A stretch of DNA of 64,000 bases from positions 1-64,000 of the forward strand of contig JADJPR010000017.1 of NCBI GenBank assembly GCA_016713135.1, read 5' to 3'. The notes beneath the pieces were generated by a model. The model did no database searches. It was not told where the DNA came from and saw nothing but the letters and a program-made list of their open reading frames with translations. The position numbers were made by a program, and so were the translations under genes. Shown here piece after piece: positions 36,474 through 45,898 of the stretch (position 1 is the first letter of the stretch; every line of letters begins with the position of its first letter). This DNA comes from Rhodanobacteraceae bacterium (GTDB taxonomy: Bacteria > Pseudomonadota > Gammaproteobacteria > Xanthomonadales > SZUA-5).

Positions 36474-36756
36474 GCGGAAGGGCGTCTTGCGATAAAGAAG
36501 CGGAAAGGTACGGTAGTGCAGTGGTGCGCGCAAGTTTCTGGCACCGAGGGGCGTTTTCCGTGGCGACCGGGGCGCCTTCGATCCGCTCGGCGTGAGGCTC
36601 CCGAAGGCGCATGGCAGCGCCGGACCCGGTGCGCTGCTTAACGCCCGGGAAACTCTCACTTAACCCTGATCTAACACTCGCTCCGCTAGCGTCTGGCTCA
36701 TCGTGGTGTTCGGGGCTTCGCTCCAGGGCACCATCGGTAATCGGGGCAGCACTTTC

Positions 36757-36803
36757 GAAGCCCGGGCACGGCGGATTCCCCCATGAAACGCCACCCGGGC
36801 TTT
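36757..36803 (+). terminator. Hairpin terminator with C-rich loop, orphan
   Basis: Outer stem AGCCCGGG / CCCGGGCT and inner GGCG / CGCC, with a loop containing ATTCCCCCATG, followed by TTCTTTT. No plus-strand gene precedes it within 280 nt. It may end a small RNA or act as a leader attenuator before the response-regulator gene. The rest of 36474-36890 holds no gene that I can see. Confidence 0.55.
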
Positions 36804-36890
36804 CTTTTGCCCAGCTTCTGGCGAAGGAACCCGACATTGCCGGATCCGGTCCAACGCATGCCCGCCTGCCTCCCGGTGTAGAGTTCGTCC

Positions 36891-37574
36891 ATGCGCATCC
36901 TCGTCATCGAAGACAATCCCGACATCGCCAGCAACATTGGCGACTACCTTTCCGATCGCGGCAATGTGGTCGATTTCGCCGGCGACGGCATCACCGGCCT
37001 GCATCTCGCCGTGGTCAACGACTACGAGTGCATCGTCCTCGACCTGATGCTGCCCGGCATGGATGGCCTCGAGGTCTGCCGCAAGCTGCGCCAGGAAGCG
37101 CGCAAGCACACCCCGGTGCTGATGCTGACCGCGCGCGACGCGCTACCGCAGAAGCTGGCGGGTTTCGAGACCGGCGCCGACGACTACATGGTCAAGCCTT
37201 TCGCGCTGCAGGAACTGGAGGCGCGCATCCAGGTGCTGGTGCGCCGCTCCAAACCGCAGCAGGCGCGCGTGCTGCAGGTGGCCGATCTCAGCTACAACCT
37301 GGACACGCTGGTGGTCGGGCGCCAGGGCAAGAACATCCAGTTGAATCCCATCGCGCTGAAGATCCTGCAGTGCCTGATGGAAGCCAGTCCCTCGGTGGTG
37401 ACCCGTCAGGAGCTGGAAATGCGGGTGTGGGGCGAGGAACTGCCCGACAGCGATTCCCTGCGCGTGCACATCCACACGCTGCGTGCGGCGATCGACAAGC
37501 CCTTCGACAAGCCGCTGATCCAGACGCGCCACGGCATTGGCTACCGCCTCGTCGACCCCGAAGCGGCATCGTAA
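36891..37574 (+). CDS. OmpR-family response regulator
   Basis: The receiver domain has MRILVIEDNPDIASNIGDYL, the phosphorylated Asp in YECIVLDLMLPGMDG (about residue 51), the Thr in LMLTARD, and the Lys in DDYMVKPFALQELEARI. The C-terminal winged helix spans about residues 130-222 (LNPIALKILQCLMEASPSVVTRQELEMRVWG; IHTLRAAIDKPFDKPLIQTRHGIGYRL). It overlaps the downstream histidine kinase gene by 38 nt, so the two form a cognate pair. The stimulus and targets are unknown. Confidence 0.93.
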   Translation: MRILVIEDNPDIASNIGDYLSDRGNVVDFAGDGITGLHLAVVNDYECIVLDLMLPGMDGLEVCRKLRQEARKHTPVLMLTARDALPQKLAGFETGADDYMVKPFALQELEARIQVLVRRSKPQQARVLQVADLSYNLDTLVVGRQGKNIQLNPIALKILQCLMEASPSVVTRQELEMRVWGEELPDSDSLRVHIHTLRAAIDKPFDKPLIQTRHGIGYRLVDPEAAS

Positions 37575-38853
37575 GCGCCTCCGCAGCCGCATCGTCATCG
37601 CGATCGCGCTGTTCGGTACGGCGCTGACGGTGCTGTTCGCGGCGGCCGCGATCTTCCTGCGCGGCTATCTGGAGGAGAACCTGATCGGCGAGACCCTGAG
37701 CGCCGAGCTCGATGCCTTCGCCAACGCCTGGTACAAGGAGCGCGACGGCCATGGCCCTTCGCTGTTCGAGTTTTCCAAGATCCGCGGCCGGGTGGTCGGG
37801 CCCAACCGCTTCGCCAACCAGAGTTTCGACCGCCAGCGCCTGCCCAATGGCGTGCACCGGATCACCGAGACCGGCGCCAACGGGCCGGTCACCTACAAGC
37901 TGGCCGTGCGCAAGGACGCCAATGTCTGGTTTTTCCTCGAGTACGACATCACCGAGGAGGAGCGCGGGCGCAAGCTGCTGATCGGCGCGCTGGCCGTGGC
38001 GGTCGCCTTTTTTTCGATCCTCGCTTTCGTCATCGCCTTCTGGTCATCCTCGCGCGTGATGGCGCCGGTGGCGGAGCTGGCGCGACGCCTTGAAGGCATC
38101 AGTCGGCGCGGTCGACACGAGCCGCTGGCGCCGCACTTCGCCGACGACGAAGTCGGCCAACTGGCGGGCGCGCTGGACGACTACGCCGGCCAGTTGACCG
38201 CGCTGGTCGAGCGCGACCGCGAGTTCAACTCGGACGTCAGCCACGAGTTGCGCACGCCGCTGGCGGTGATCAAGACCACCACCGAGCTGGTGATGGGCAG
38301 TCCGGAGCTGAGCGACAAGATGCGCGAGCGCCTGCAGCGCATCGAGCGCGCGGCCAAGCAGTCGACTGAACTGATCGCCGCCCTGCTGTTGCTCTCGCGC
38401 AGCGAGCGCCAGGGGCCGCAGGACGGGGAGGCCACGGATGTCTCCAAGGTGGCGGCCGAGGTGGTCGAGTCGCAGCGCCCGCAGATCGGGCAGAAACCCG
38501 TCGCGCTGATCCTCGAAGTGAACGCGCACCCCGAAGTGGCCGCCCCCGAGGCCGTCATCGCGGTGGTGCTGAACAACCTGGTCGGCAATGCGGTGAAGTA
38601 CACCAAGCAAGGCGAGGTGCGGGTGCGGGTGGACGCGGACGGCGTGATCGTCGAAGACACCGGCCCCGGGATCAAGGCCAACGAGGCCAAGGAGCTGTTC
38701 GAGCGCCACGTGCGCGGCAGCAGCGCCGGCAGCACCAACGGCGCGGGCCTGGGCCTGGCCATCGTCAAGCGCCTGTGCGCGCTGTACGGCTGGACGGCGG
38801 ACCTGGAGCCGCGGCCTGAGGGCGGGGCGCGGGCTTCCCTGCGATTCGGCTGA
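37537..38853 (+). CDS. Sensor histidine kinase
   Basis: This 438-aa partner of the OmpR-type regulator has a membrane segment near the N-terminus (IVIAIALFGTALTVLFAAAAIFL). A periplasmic domain of about 100 residues follows, then a second membrane segment (LLIGALAVAVAFFSILAFVIAF), a HAMP-like linker, a HisKA domain with the phospho-His in DVSHELRTPLAVIKT, and the ATPase domain with NNLVGNAVKYT, VEDTGPGIK and GAGLGLAIVKRL. All kinase boxes are intact. The start overlaps the regulator gene, implying coupled translation. Confidence 0.93.
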   Translation: MATASSTPKRHRKRLRSRIVIAIALFGTALTVLFAAAAIFLRGYLEENLIGETLSAELDAFANAWYKERDGHGPSLFEFSKIRGRVVGPNRFANQSFDRQRLPNGVHRITETGANGPVTYKLAVRKDANVWFFLEYDITEEERGRKLLIGALAVAVAFFSILAFVIAFWSSSRVMAPVAELARRLEGISRRGRHEPLAPHFADDEVGQLAGALDDYAGQLTALVERDREFNSDVSHELRTPLAVIKTTTELVMGSPELSDKMRERLQRIERAAKQSTELIAALLLLSRSERQGPQDGEATDVSKVAAEVVESQRPQIGQKPVALILEVNAHPEVAAPEAVIAVVLNNLVGNAVKYTKQGEVRVRVDADGVIVEDTGPGIKANEAKELFERHVRGSSAGSTNGAGLGLAIVKRLCALYGWTADLEPRPEGGARASLRFG

Positions 38854-39007
38854 TCCTCTCAATGCGCGCTGGGCCGGGCAACGCCGGCAATCCGGCGACG
38901 CCACCCGATGGCGTTTTTCGGCCACTTGACGCGCCGGCATTGCTGTCTCGAGTGCATTCGGTTACAAAGCGCCCCCGCAGGGAATCCCGTCTCAGAAGAA
39001 CGCCGCA

Positions 39008-39730
39008 ATGACCTTCAGCCGCCGCAAGACCGCCATCATTCCTTCCGCCTTGTATGGTTTAGCGCTGCTGGCAGGTGGCTGCGGGTTGGCGCTGGGTCCG
39101 CTCCAGGCTGCCGAATGCGACGGAACCTACCTCGAATACTCCGTCATCGTTCCCCTTGGCGAAGCCGAATGCCGGGTGGACGTGTCGGGACCGCAAGAGG
39201 CGCAATCGGCACCTCTGCCGCCGGCAATCCTTGCTTTCCCTTATCCAGCCGACACGGTCAGTGTGGACTTGTGCGGAAGCTGGCCCACTGAAGCGCCAGG
39301 CATCGATCGCGAGATCAGTTTTGCGGAGCTCGAATACTATTCCGACTCCCGCGATACACCGTCGACCGTCCTGGTCTTCACTGCGGCGCAGGTCAACGGC
39401 ACGCGCTCGCTGGTGGTCGACCTGCTGCCCACGGTCCCGCGTGGTTGGAGCCTGGCGAATCCCGCGAACCAGCTTCCCGCCACGCCGATCGCGACCCTGC
39501 CGCTCCCGGATTGCAAGAGCGATACGGCGGCGCCCTTCTTGAGCACCCCATTCACGATCTGGGTGGAGGACGGCAAGAAGGTGAAGATCAGTCGCAACTC
39601 GGTCACTTTGCTGACCACGCCCAGGTCCATGCGTCAGATCTACCCAGGGTCTTACCGCGTGTCCCTGCTTCGGCACCTCAATGCCAATGGGTCCACCGTT
39701 GCGCGCACCAGCTGGCGCGCCGGTTCCTGA
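39008..39730 (+). CDS. Secreted hypothetical protein, 240 aa
   Basis: Not recognised. The N-terminus (MTFSRRKTAIIPSALYGLALLAGGCGLALGP...) is a signal with a possible lipobox AGGC, so it may be a lipoprotein. The mature part is beta-rich with four to five cysteines (AAECDGTYLEYSVIVPLGEAECRVDVSG, VSVDLCGSWP, LPLPDCKSDT), likely forming disulphides. A basic stretch near the end (DGKKVKISRNSVTLLTTPRS) suggests binding to a negatively charged partner. It is single, and convergent with the kinase gene downstream. Confidence 0.65.
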   Translation: MTFSRRKTAIIPSALYGLALLAGGCGLALGPLQAAECDGTYLEYSVIVPLGEAECRVDVSGPQEAQSAPLPPAILAFPYPADTVSVDLCGSWPTEAPGIDREISFAELEYYSDSRDTPSTVLVFTAAQVNGTRSLVVDLLPTVPRGWSLANPANQLPATPIATLPLPDCKSDTAAPFLSTPFTIWVEDGKKVKISRNSVTLLTTPRSMRQIYPGSYRVSLLRHLNANGSTVARTSWRAGS

Positions 39731-39771
39731 AAGCGCCGGTTGGCATCGGACGCAGGCCAGAACGCCCACCC

Positions 39772-42432
39772 TCAGTGCGGAGCGGTGGAACTCCGGTCCG
39801 AACGAGGGCGCCCGTCCCGGCAGGCCAGCAGCCGGCCCAGGGACAGGTCTTCCGGATCATTCGCCTGCAACAGCGCGATCGCGTGCTGCAGGCGCCCGGG
39901 CGCGCCCTCGGCGCGCGCGCCCGGCGGGTCCAGGCATTCCATTTCGGCGGCGAGCTTGGCGCGGGTGCGCACCGCGTTGTCGCCCAGCGATTCGGCGATC
40001 GTCATCGCCTGCCGGAACCGTAGCAGCGCGTCATTGCGGCGGCCGACATCGGCGAGCACCTGCGCCAGCGCGATGCAGCCCAGCATCAGGTTGACGCTCT
40101 GCGGCTTGCCGGACTGTTCCTGGATTCCCACGCTGGTCTCGAAATGCGGTATCGCGCCGGCCGGATCGTGCATGCGCTCGGCCAGGAAGGTCCCGTAGTT
40201 GTGATGCGCCAGCATGCGCAGCGGCGAGTTCGCCGGCAGTCGGTCCGCGCTCGCCACGGCTGCTTCGTGATGGACCTGCGCCTGCGCCAGGTCGCCGGCG
40301 CGCCCCGCTATCGACGCCAGCAGCGCCAGGCTGGCGACAACTTGTTCGTCGGCCTCGCCGTAGACCTCGCGGTTGATTTCGAGCGCCCGGCTGGCCAGGG
40401 CGCGGGCCTGGTTCCAGTCGCCCGCATCGCGAGCCAGGCGCGCGCGACGGAGCATCAGGCTTGCCTGCAACGGGTCGAGGGCGCCGTCCGCCAGCGGCGC
40501 GTCGCCGTCCAGCTCGCGCATGATGGCGCTTTCCTCATTGGTGCGGCCCGCAGCGCCCAGGCTCATCGCCAGGCGACGCAGCACCGATCGGGTCCGCGCG
40601 TCAGCCGCGCCGTAGCGCCTGCGATGCTCTTCAACCAGCGCGGTGAACACCGCAATCGACTCGTCCATCGGCACGCCCTGGCCCAGCCGGGCCGCGGCGA
40701 GCATCGCCCGGTGCGCCAGCGTGGTGTCGTCCAGCGTTGACAGCGGCGCGCTGCTGCGCGCACCCAACACCAGTTGCAGTTGCTCGACTGCCGCCGAGTA
40801 GTTGCCGCGGGCCGCCTCCATGCGGGCCATCTGTTCGCGACTGCGTGTCAGTGCCGCCGAATCGCCGCCGCGCAGCGCGAGGGCCTCCGCGGCCAGGCTG
40901 TAGGCCGGTTCGAAGTTGTTCAGCGCAAGCTGGATGTCGCCCAGGGTCTCCAGCAGTTCGGCACGCACCAGTGGGTCGTCGATGCGCGCGCTCTCGAGGT
41001 CGGCGACGCCGCGGTCGAGCAGGTCGCGCACGCTGAGGTCGCGGCCGCGCGCGACCAGCGGATCCGATTGGCGGAACAGCTGCTTGACGAACTGGGTCAC
41101 CTGTTCGGCCTGTGCCCGGCGCTGCTCGGCCGTGTCGCGCGCGCGCCGCAGCGCCGCCGATTGCAGCACTGTCAGGGTCAGAAAGGCGGCCAGCGACAGC
41201 GCCAGCATCGCGCCCAGTGTCACCGCCAGCGCGTGCCGCCGCAGGAAGCGGTGGATGCGGTAGCCGCGCTCGCTGCTGCGCGCGCTGATCGGGCGCAATT
41301 CCAGCACGGCACGCAGGTCGGCGGCGAAGGCATCAGCCGTCGTGTAGCGGGCCTGCGGTTCCTTGCGCAGAGCGCGCGCGAGGATCTGGTCCAGGTCGCC
41401 GCGCAGCGCCGTGGCCCAGGCGGGCGGGCGCAGGCGCCGCTCGGCCGACTGCTCCGCGGCCACATCCGCGCCCAGCGCGGCGACCGCGACGCTGGCCAGT
41501 GGCGGCACCTCATGCAGGGCGCGCTCCAGTGCAGCGTGCGCGGCCAGTCCGTCGAAGCGGATGGGCGGGTTGCCGGCCAGCAGCTCGTACAGCAATACGC
41601 CGGCGGCATAGACATCGGTCGCGGCGCTGGTCGGATGGCCGGCGATCTGCTCCGGTGCAGCGCTCGCCAGCGAAAAGTAGCGCATGCCGTCGACAGTGGA
41701 CTGCGTCGGTGCCGCATCCAGTTCCTTGCCGATGCCGAAGTCGAGCAGTCGCGGCTGCCCGGCGTCATCCACCATCACATTGGCGGCCTTGATGTCGCGG
41801 TGCAGGATCAGCCGTTCGTGTGCGTGCTGCAAGGCGGAGAGCACGGCGACCACGAGCCGGATGCGCGCCGCCAGGTCCAGCCGCTCCTCGCGGCAGTAAT
41901 CGATGATCGAGCGCCCCTCGACGTACTCCATCGCGAGGTAGGGACGCCCATCGGCCAGCTCGCCGGCATCGATCAGCCGCGCGATGGCCGGGTGCTGCAG
42001 GGTGGCCAGGATCGCGCGCTCGCGGCGGAATCGCTCTGCGGCTTCCCGATTCCGGTCGGCGCGCGGCACCTTCAGCGCGACCCGCTGGGTGCGGCCGTCG
42101 ATGTCTCGCTCCGCCAGGTACACCTGGCCCATGCCGCCCGCGCCGAGCGCGCGATGCACCCGGAACGGCCCGGCCTGGGTGCCGGCAGCGAGGTCGCCGG
42201 TGTCCACCAGCACGCGCAGCGCCTGGTCAACTGCCGCGTTGCGGCCGCTGTCGCCGGTGTGCGAAGCCAACGCGCGCTCGTGCCCGGCGAGCAACCGGCG
42301 CACCGCTTGTGCCAGTGCGGCGTCTCCGCCGCAGCGCGCGGTCAACTTGCGCTCTCGGGTGTCGGCAGGCAGGTCGACCAGTTGATCGAACAGTTCCGCC
42401 GCCAGCCGCCACTGGTCGGTCTCCGCACCCAT
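39772..42432 (-). CDS. Membrane-anchored Ser/Thr protein kinase with C-terminal TPR domain
   Basis: The 886-aa protein has a Hanks-type kinase domain (about residues 85-345): glycine loop LGAGGMGQVYLAER, Lys in RVALKVPRADR, catalytic HRDIKAANVMVDD, DFGIGKEL and APEQIAGHPTSAATDVYAAGVLLYELLAG. A membrane segment follows (ALAVTLGAMLALSLAAFLTL, about residue 405), and then a long helical TPR region outside. Its ATG overlaps the stop of the upstream ECF sigma factor gene (ATGA). In Vibrio, a kinase of this kind switches on its partner ECF sigma factor by phosphorylation; the same logic is likely here. Confidence 0.93.
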   Translation of the reverse strand: MGAETDQWRLAAELFDQLVDLPADTRERKLTARCGGDAALAQAVRRLLAGHERALASHTGDSGRNAAVDQALRVLVDTGDLAAGTQAGPFRVHRALGAGGMGQVYLAERDIDGRTQRVALKVPRADRNREAAERFRRERAILATLQHPAIARLIDAGELADGRPYLAMEYVEGRSIIDYCREERLDLAARIRLVVAVLSALQHAHERLILHRDIKAANVMVDDAGQPRLLDFGIGKELDAAPTQSTVDGMRYFSLASAAPEQIAGHPTSAATDVYAAGVLLYELLAGNPPIRFDGLAAHAALERALHEVPPLASVAVAALGADVAAEQSAERRLRPPAWATALRGDLDQILARALRKEPQARYTTADAFAADLRAVLELRPISARSSERGYRIHRFLRRHALAVTLGAMLALSLAAFLTLTVLQSAALRRARDTAEQRRAQAEQVTQFVKQLFRQSDPLVARGRDLSVRDLLDRGVADLESARIDDPLVRAELLETLGDIQLALNNFEPAYSLAAEALALRGGDSAALTRSREQMARMEAARGNYSAAVEQLQLVLGARSSAPLSTLDDTTLAHRAMLAAARLGQGVPMDESIAVFTALVEEHRRRYGAADARTRSVLRRLAMSLGAAGRTNEESAIMRELDGDAPLADGALDPLQASLMLRRARLARDAGDWNQARALASRALEINREVYGEADEQVVASLALLASIAGRAGDLAQAQVHHEAAVASADRLPANSPLRMLAHHNYGTFLAERMHDPAGAIPHFETSVGIQEQSGKPQSVNLMLGCIALAQVLADVGRRNDALLRFRQAMTIAESLGDNAVRTRAKLAAEMECLDPPGARAEGAPGRLQHAIALLQANDPEDLSLGRLLACRDGRPRSDRSSTAPH

Positions 42433-42998
42433 CAGCCCGTCCCGAGCTGGTCCTGCATCCACGCACGCGCGAAGGCCCACTCGCGCTTCGCCGTGGCCAG
42501 CGAGATCGCGCAGACCTCGGCGGTCTCCTCGAGCGACAGTCCGGTGAAGTAGCGTAGTTCGACGATCCGCGCAGCGCGCTCGCGGATACGCGCCAGGCGC
42601 CCGAGCATGCGGTCGATGTCGATCAGGTCATCGGTCGCCACCCGCTCGGGCGAGTCGGCGTCGAGCGCGTGATTGAGGCTGACGTGGATCTGGTCGCCGC
42701 CGCGCTTCTGCGCCTGGCGCTCACGCACCTGATCGATCAGCACGCGCCGGATCAGGCGCGCGGCGATCGCGTAGAAGTGCGCACGGTTCTGGAAATCGGT
42801 GCCGCGCTGGTCGATCAGCTTGATGTAGGCCTCATGCACCAGATCGGTGGCCGCGAGTGCCTGGGCGTCCGCCGGCGACATGCGCTGCTGCGCCAGCTTG
42901 CGTAGCACCGGGTAAATGGCGTCCAGCAACTCGGCCTCGGCGGCCTTCTCGCCCTGGCGCCAGCGACTCAGCAGTTGGGTGACGTTTGCGTCGGCCAT
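42432..42998 (-). CDS. ECF-family RNA polymerase sigma factor (kinase-linked type)
   Basis: This 188-aa sigma factor starts MADANVTQLLSRWRQGEKAAEAELL. Region 2 includes ATDLVHEAYIKLIDQRGTDFQNRAHFYAIAARLIRRVLIDQVRERQAQKRGG. Region 4 includes RARIVELRYFTGLSLEETAEVCAISLATAKREWAFARAWM, written here in pieces: ELRYFTGLSLEETAEV and TAKREWAFARAWM. No anti-sigma gene is present. Instead the Ser/Thr kinase follows with a 4-nt overlap, as in ECF groups regulated by phosphorylation. The ATG at 42998 fits the family length. Confidence 0.92.
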   Translation of the reverse strand: MADANVTQLLSRWRQGEKAAEAELLDAIYPVLRKLAQQRMSPADAQALAATDLVHEAYIKLIDQRGTDFQNRAHFYAIAARLIRRVLIDQVRERQAQKRGGDQIHVSLNHALDADSPERVATDDLIDIDRMLGRLARIRERAARIVELRYFTGLSLEETAEVCAISLATAKREWAFARAWMQDQLGTG

Positions 42999-43095
42999 GG
43001 ATTGCACGGGAAGCAGCGGTGCTGCGCAAGTATGCCCACAGTAGCCGATACGCGGCTCTGGCACGCAATGACGCCTGCCGGCCGCCCGAAGTTCC

Positions 43096-44124
43096 CTACT
43101 GCGCCCGTTCGGCGGCCTCGATGCGCTCGGCGGTGTCCGGGTGCGAGGACAGGTAGGACCAGTCGCCCTCGTCCGCCTCGCCGGCCGCCTTCGCCGCGGC
43201 ATCGTCGAGCTTGCGCATCACGCGGGCGAAGGCCAGCGGACTCATCCCGCGGCGCTTCAGTGCGGCGAAGGCGTACTGGTCGGCCTCGCGCTCGAACTCG
43301 CGCGAGTAGGCGCTGTAGACCAGCGTCGTGGGCACGGCGACGATCACCGAGCTGGCGCTGCCGACGTCGCCGAATACCACCGCGGTGAGTACTGCGATGG
43401 ACGCGCCGCGCATCACCGTGCGCATCACGTGGCGGTGTTCCAGGTGGCCGACTTCGTGCGCCAGCACGGCGAGGAACTCGGCGTCGTCGGCGAACAGGCC
43501 GACGATGTCGTCGGTGAACACCACGGTGCCGCCGGGCAGCGCGAAGGCGTTCGGCCCCAGCATCCAGTTGCGGAACTCGATGCGGTAATCGCGCGCCTCG
43601 GGCAGCTCGGTGACGAAGCGGTCGAACACCGCGCGCAGCTCGTCCTGGCGCTTCTGCGGCAGCTCGGAAGGCTCGAAACCCAATTCCTCCAGCGCCGCCA
43701 GGGTGTGCTCGCCGGCCTCGCGCTCCCAGGACATCGGCACCATCGCCGCCGCCTGGTCGGCCGCCCACGGCACCCCGAACCACACCAGCATCACGGCCGC
43801 GATCGCAGTGGCGACCACGCTGGCCAGCGCCACTTGCCAGCGGTTTTCCAGCAGGTGCACCAGGGCCTCTACGCCGGCGCGCGCGGCGAACATGCGGTCG
43901 ATCGCGTCGTTGTCGTCGCTCTGGATCTGGCGGCCGTCGGCCAGCCACAGCGTGCGCCGGGTATTTGCCACGCGGCTGCCGACGCGCACGCGCGAGGCAT
44001 CCTCGATGATCTCCACGCCTTCCGCGTGCTCGATCAGCAACCGGCCCGGCGCATCCACGCCGAAGCGCACCAGGGTCTGTGCCGAGGTGACGCCGTCGTA
44101 GAGGAAACCGTTGGCCCAGTTCAC
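43096..44124 (-). CDS. M48-family membrane zinc metallopeptidase
   Basis: The GTG at 44124 overlaps the upstream DUF898 gene stop (GTGA), giving a 342-aa protein. It has a membrane segment (ALASVVATAIAAVMLVWFGVPWA, about residues 95-117). The zinc site is HEVGHLEHRHV, and the third ligand lies in SREFEREADQYAFAAL. The N-terminal part (about 90 residues) holds a small beta domain with RLLIEHAEGVEIIEDASRV. M48 enzymes degrade damaged or misfolded membrane proteins. The tight overlap with DUF898 suggests the two work together. Confidence 0.92.
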   Translation of the reverse strand: MNWANGFLYDGVTSAQTLVRFGVDAPGRLLIEHAEGVEIIEDASRVRVGSRVANTRRTLWLADGRQIQSDDNDAIDRMFAARAGVEALVHLLENRWQVALASVVATAIAAVMLVWFGVPWAADQAAAMVPMSWEREAGEHTLAALEELGFEPSELPQKRQDELRAVFDRFVTELPEARDYRIEFRNWMLGPNAFALPGGTVVFTDDIVGLFADDAEFLAVLAHEVGHLEHRHVMRTVMRGASIAVLTAVVFGDVGSASSVIVAVPTTLVYSAYSREFEREADQYAFAALKRRGMSPLAFARVMRKLDDAAAKAAGEADEGDWSYLSSHPDTAERIEAAERAQ

Positions 44125-45203
44125 CAGCTGATGTCCACGTCGAACAGATCGCCGGCTTCCGAGCCGAAGGCGGGCGCATTGCCGGCGGCGTCGGCGAAGA
44201 ACTGGTCCGGATCCCCCATCGGCACGAAGTACAGATGCTCGGCGCGGTAGCGCGCCACGCGGATGCGTGCCCAGGGGTAGGCAAGGCCCAGGGTGCAGAT
44301 GATCGCGAGGGTGTTGGTGAAGAACAGCCAGGCCATTTCCCATCCCGAAATCGTGCTGCGGAAACGGCAGCCGCCCACTTCGATGCCGTTCCACATGAGG
44401 TTGGCCACCGAGGCGCGCACATACACCCCGATCGCGAACATGCCGAGGTAGGCCACGCCGCCGACCAGCGCCAGCACCGACTCGGCGCCGGCGGCGTCGA
44501 GCATGCGCATCAGGTCCATTGCCCAGCCCATCAGGATCGCGATCATGAAGCCCACGCCCACCGCGCACACCGTGGCCAGCAGGTAGATCGCATAAAACTG
44601 GCTGTTATCGGACTGGAAACGCAGCGGCGTGCCACCGTAGCGGTGGTGATTGGCCATCCATTCGGCCTGCTGCCGGGCCACGATCGGGAACAGCAGGTAG
44701 AGCGTGAAAATGGTCAGGAAGGGATACCAGATGTAGAGCTTGAAGGCGCTGCCGTAGCGCCCGTCGAAGCCGAAACGGATGCTGCGCCAGGCCGAATAGC
44801 GCGCGCGGAAGGCCAGCGAGCGCGTCAGCATCCACGGGAACAGCAGCGCCAGCAGCGCCAGCACCCAGAGGTTCAGCAGCGGCGAGATCTGCGAGGAGCC
44901 CACATAAGCCAGCAGCAGCACCGCCGCAATCGCGCGGCCCTTGAGGATGGCGAGGGGCTCGGCGAGGTACTCGAAAGGGGTGCCGCCGACCGAAGTGTTG
45001 CCGTAGAAATAGCGCTCGCTGCGCACCTTGGCCCAGGCCGAGTACACCCCCAGCGTGACGATGGTCAGCGCGAGGTTGACGATCCAGATGCGGAAATACT
45101 CGTCCGTGCGGCCGCTGAAACGGAAGGGCAGGGACTGCGCGTCCTCGACGGAAACCTCGGTGGCCGCGCGTTCGGCGAGGGTGTGGTGCACGGGGTCAGG
45201 CAC
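44121..45203 (-). CDS. DUF898 (YjgN-family) polytopic membrane protein
   Basis: This 360-aa inner membrane protein carries the DUF898 signature: PFRFSGRTDEYFRIWIVNLALTIVTLGVYSAWAKVR, given here as FRFSGRTDEYFRIW and TLGVYSAWAKVRSERYFY. A second, related half has WNGIEVGGCRFRSTISG and LGLAYPWARIRVARYRAEHLY. Six to eight membrane segments are visible. The biochemical role is unknown. It is followed by the M48 peptidase gene with a 4-nt overlap, a pairing I know from other gammaproteobacteria. Confidence 0.9.
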   Translation of the reverse strand: MPDPVHHTLAERAATEVSVEDAQSLPFRFSGRTDEYFRIWIVNLALTIVTLGVYSAWAKVRSERYFYGNTSVGGTPFEYLAEPLAILKGRAIAAVLLLAYVGSSQISPLLNLWVLALLALLFPWMLTRSLAFRARYSAWRSIRFGFDGRYGSAFKLYIWYPFLTIFTLYLLFPIVARQQAEWMANHHRYGGTPLRFQSDNSQFYAIYLLATVCAVGVGFMIAILMGWAMDLMRMLDAAGAESVLALVGGVAYLGMFAIGVYVRASVANLMWNGIEVGGCRFRSTISGWEMAWLFFTNTLAIICTLGLAYPWARIRVARYRAEHLYFVPMGDPDQFFADAAGNAPAFGSEAGDLFDVDISW

Positions 45204-45248
45204 CCTCCGGCGGGATTCCCGCAGGATACCCGCGTACCGCGCCGAAGT

Positions 45249-45719
45249 TCAGCGGTTCATCCACCACAACGAGGCGTTGAGCACCGTGGCGAAACTGACC
45301 CAAGCCAGGTAGGGCAGCAGCAGTCCCGCGGCCAGCCGCGACATCGGCCAACAGCGCGCGATGGTCCAGACGATGGCCAGCCACAGCACTCCGATCACCA
45401 CCAGCGCAGCACCCAGCGCCTGCGCGCCGAAAAACACCGGCGTCCACAGCGCATTGAGGCCGAGTTGCACCCACCAGGCCGTCAGCGCGCCGCGCACCAC
45501 CGGCGAAGGCCCGCGCAGCCAGACCAGCCCGCCGGCGATGCCGATCATCAGGTACAGCGTGGTCCACACCGGCCCGAACAGCCAGTTCGGCGGCTGCCAG
45601 GCAGGCTTGGCCAGCGCAGCGAACCAGGCATCCGGCGGAAACGCAGCGCCGGTCAGTGCTGCAGCGAATGGCAGCAGCGCCCACGGGATCAGCCACCAGC
45701 GGGAACGGTTCGGGTGCAT
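45249..45719 (-). CDS. tspO: TspO/MBR-family tryptophan-rich sensory protein
   Basis: This small five-helix membrane protein (156 aa) binds porphyrins and has stress or oxygen-related roles in other bacteria. Its features are tryptophan-rich segments: FAALAKPAWQPPNWLFGPVWTTLYLMIGIAGG, given here as KPAWQPPNWLFGPVW, plus WWVQLGLNALWTPVFFG and LPYLAWVSFATVLNASLWWMNR. The ATG at 45719 (MHPNRSRWW) is preferred; an in-frame ATG at 45737 adds six residues. Bases 45738-45898 hold no gene, only a TTTACCTTTCCCTTTT arm near 45870-45895. Confidence 0.9.
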   Translation of the reverse strand: MHPNRSRWWLIPWALLPFAAALTGAAFPPDAWFAALAKPAWQPPNWLFGPVWTTLYLMIGIAGGLVWLRGPSPVVRGALTAWWVQLGLNALWTPVFFGAQALGAALVVIGVLWLAIVWTIARCWPMSRLAAGLLLPYLAWVSFATVLNASLWWMNR

Positions 45720-45898
45720 GGATGGAATTCCGGGCAAAGCCGCATGCGACCACAGGCAAGGTCATGGGTGTGTGCAGTCGCGAAGCAACTGGAGCTGGCG
45801 CCGGAGCAATACCCGCCGGGAAACTTCCGCGCACAAGGGGCGCCCGGCAGATCGCCGCACGCGCCCTTTCCCATTTTACCTTTCCCTTTTCCGCTCCC

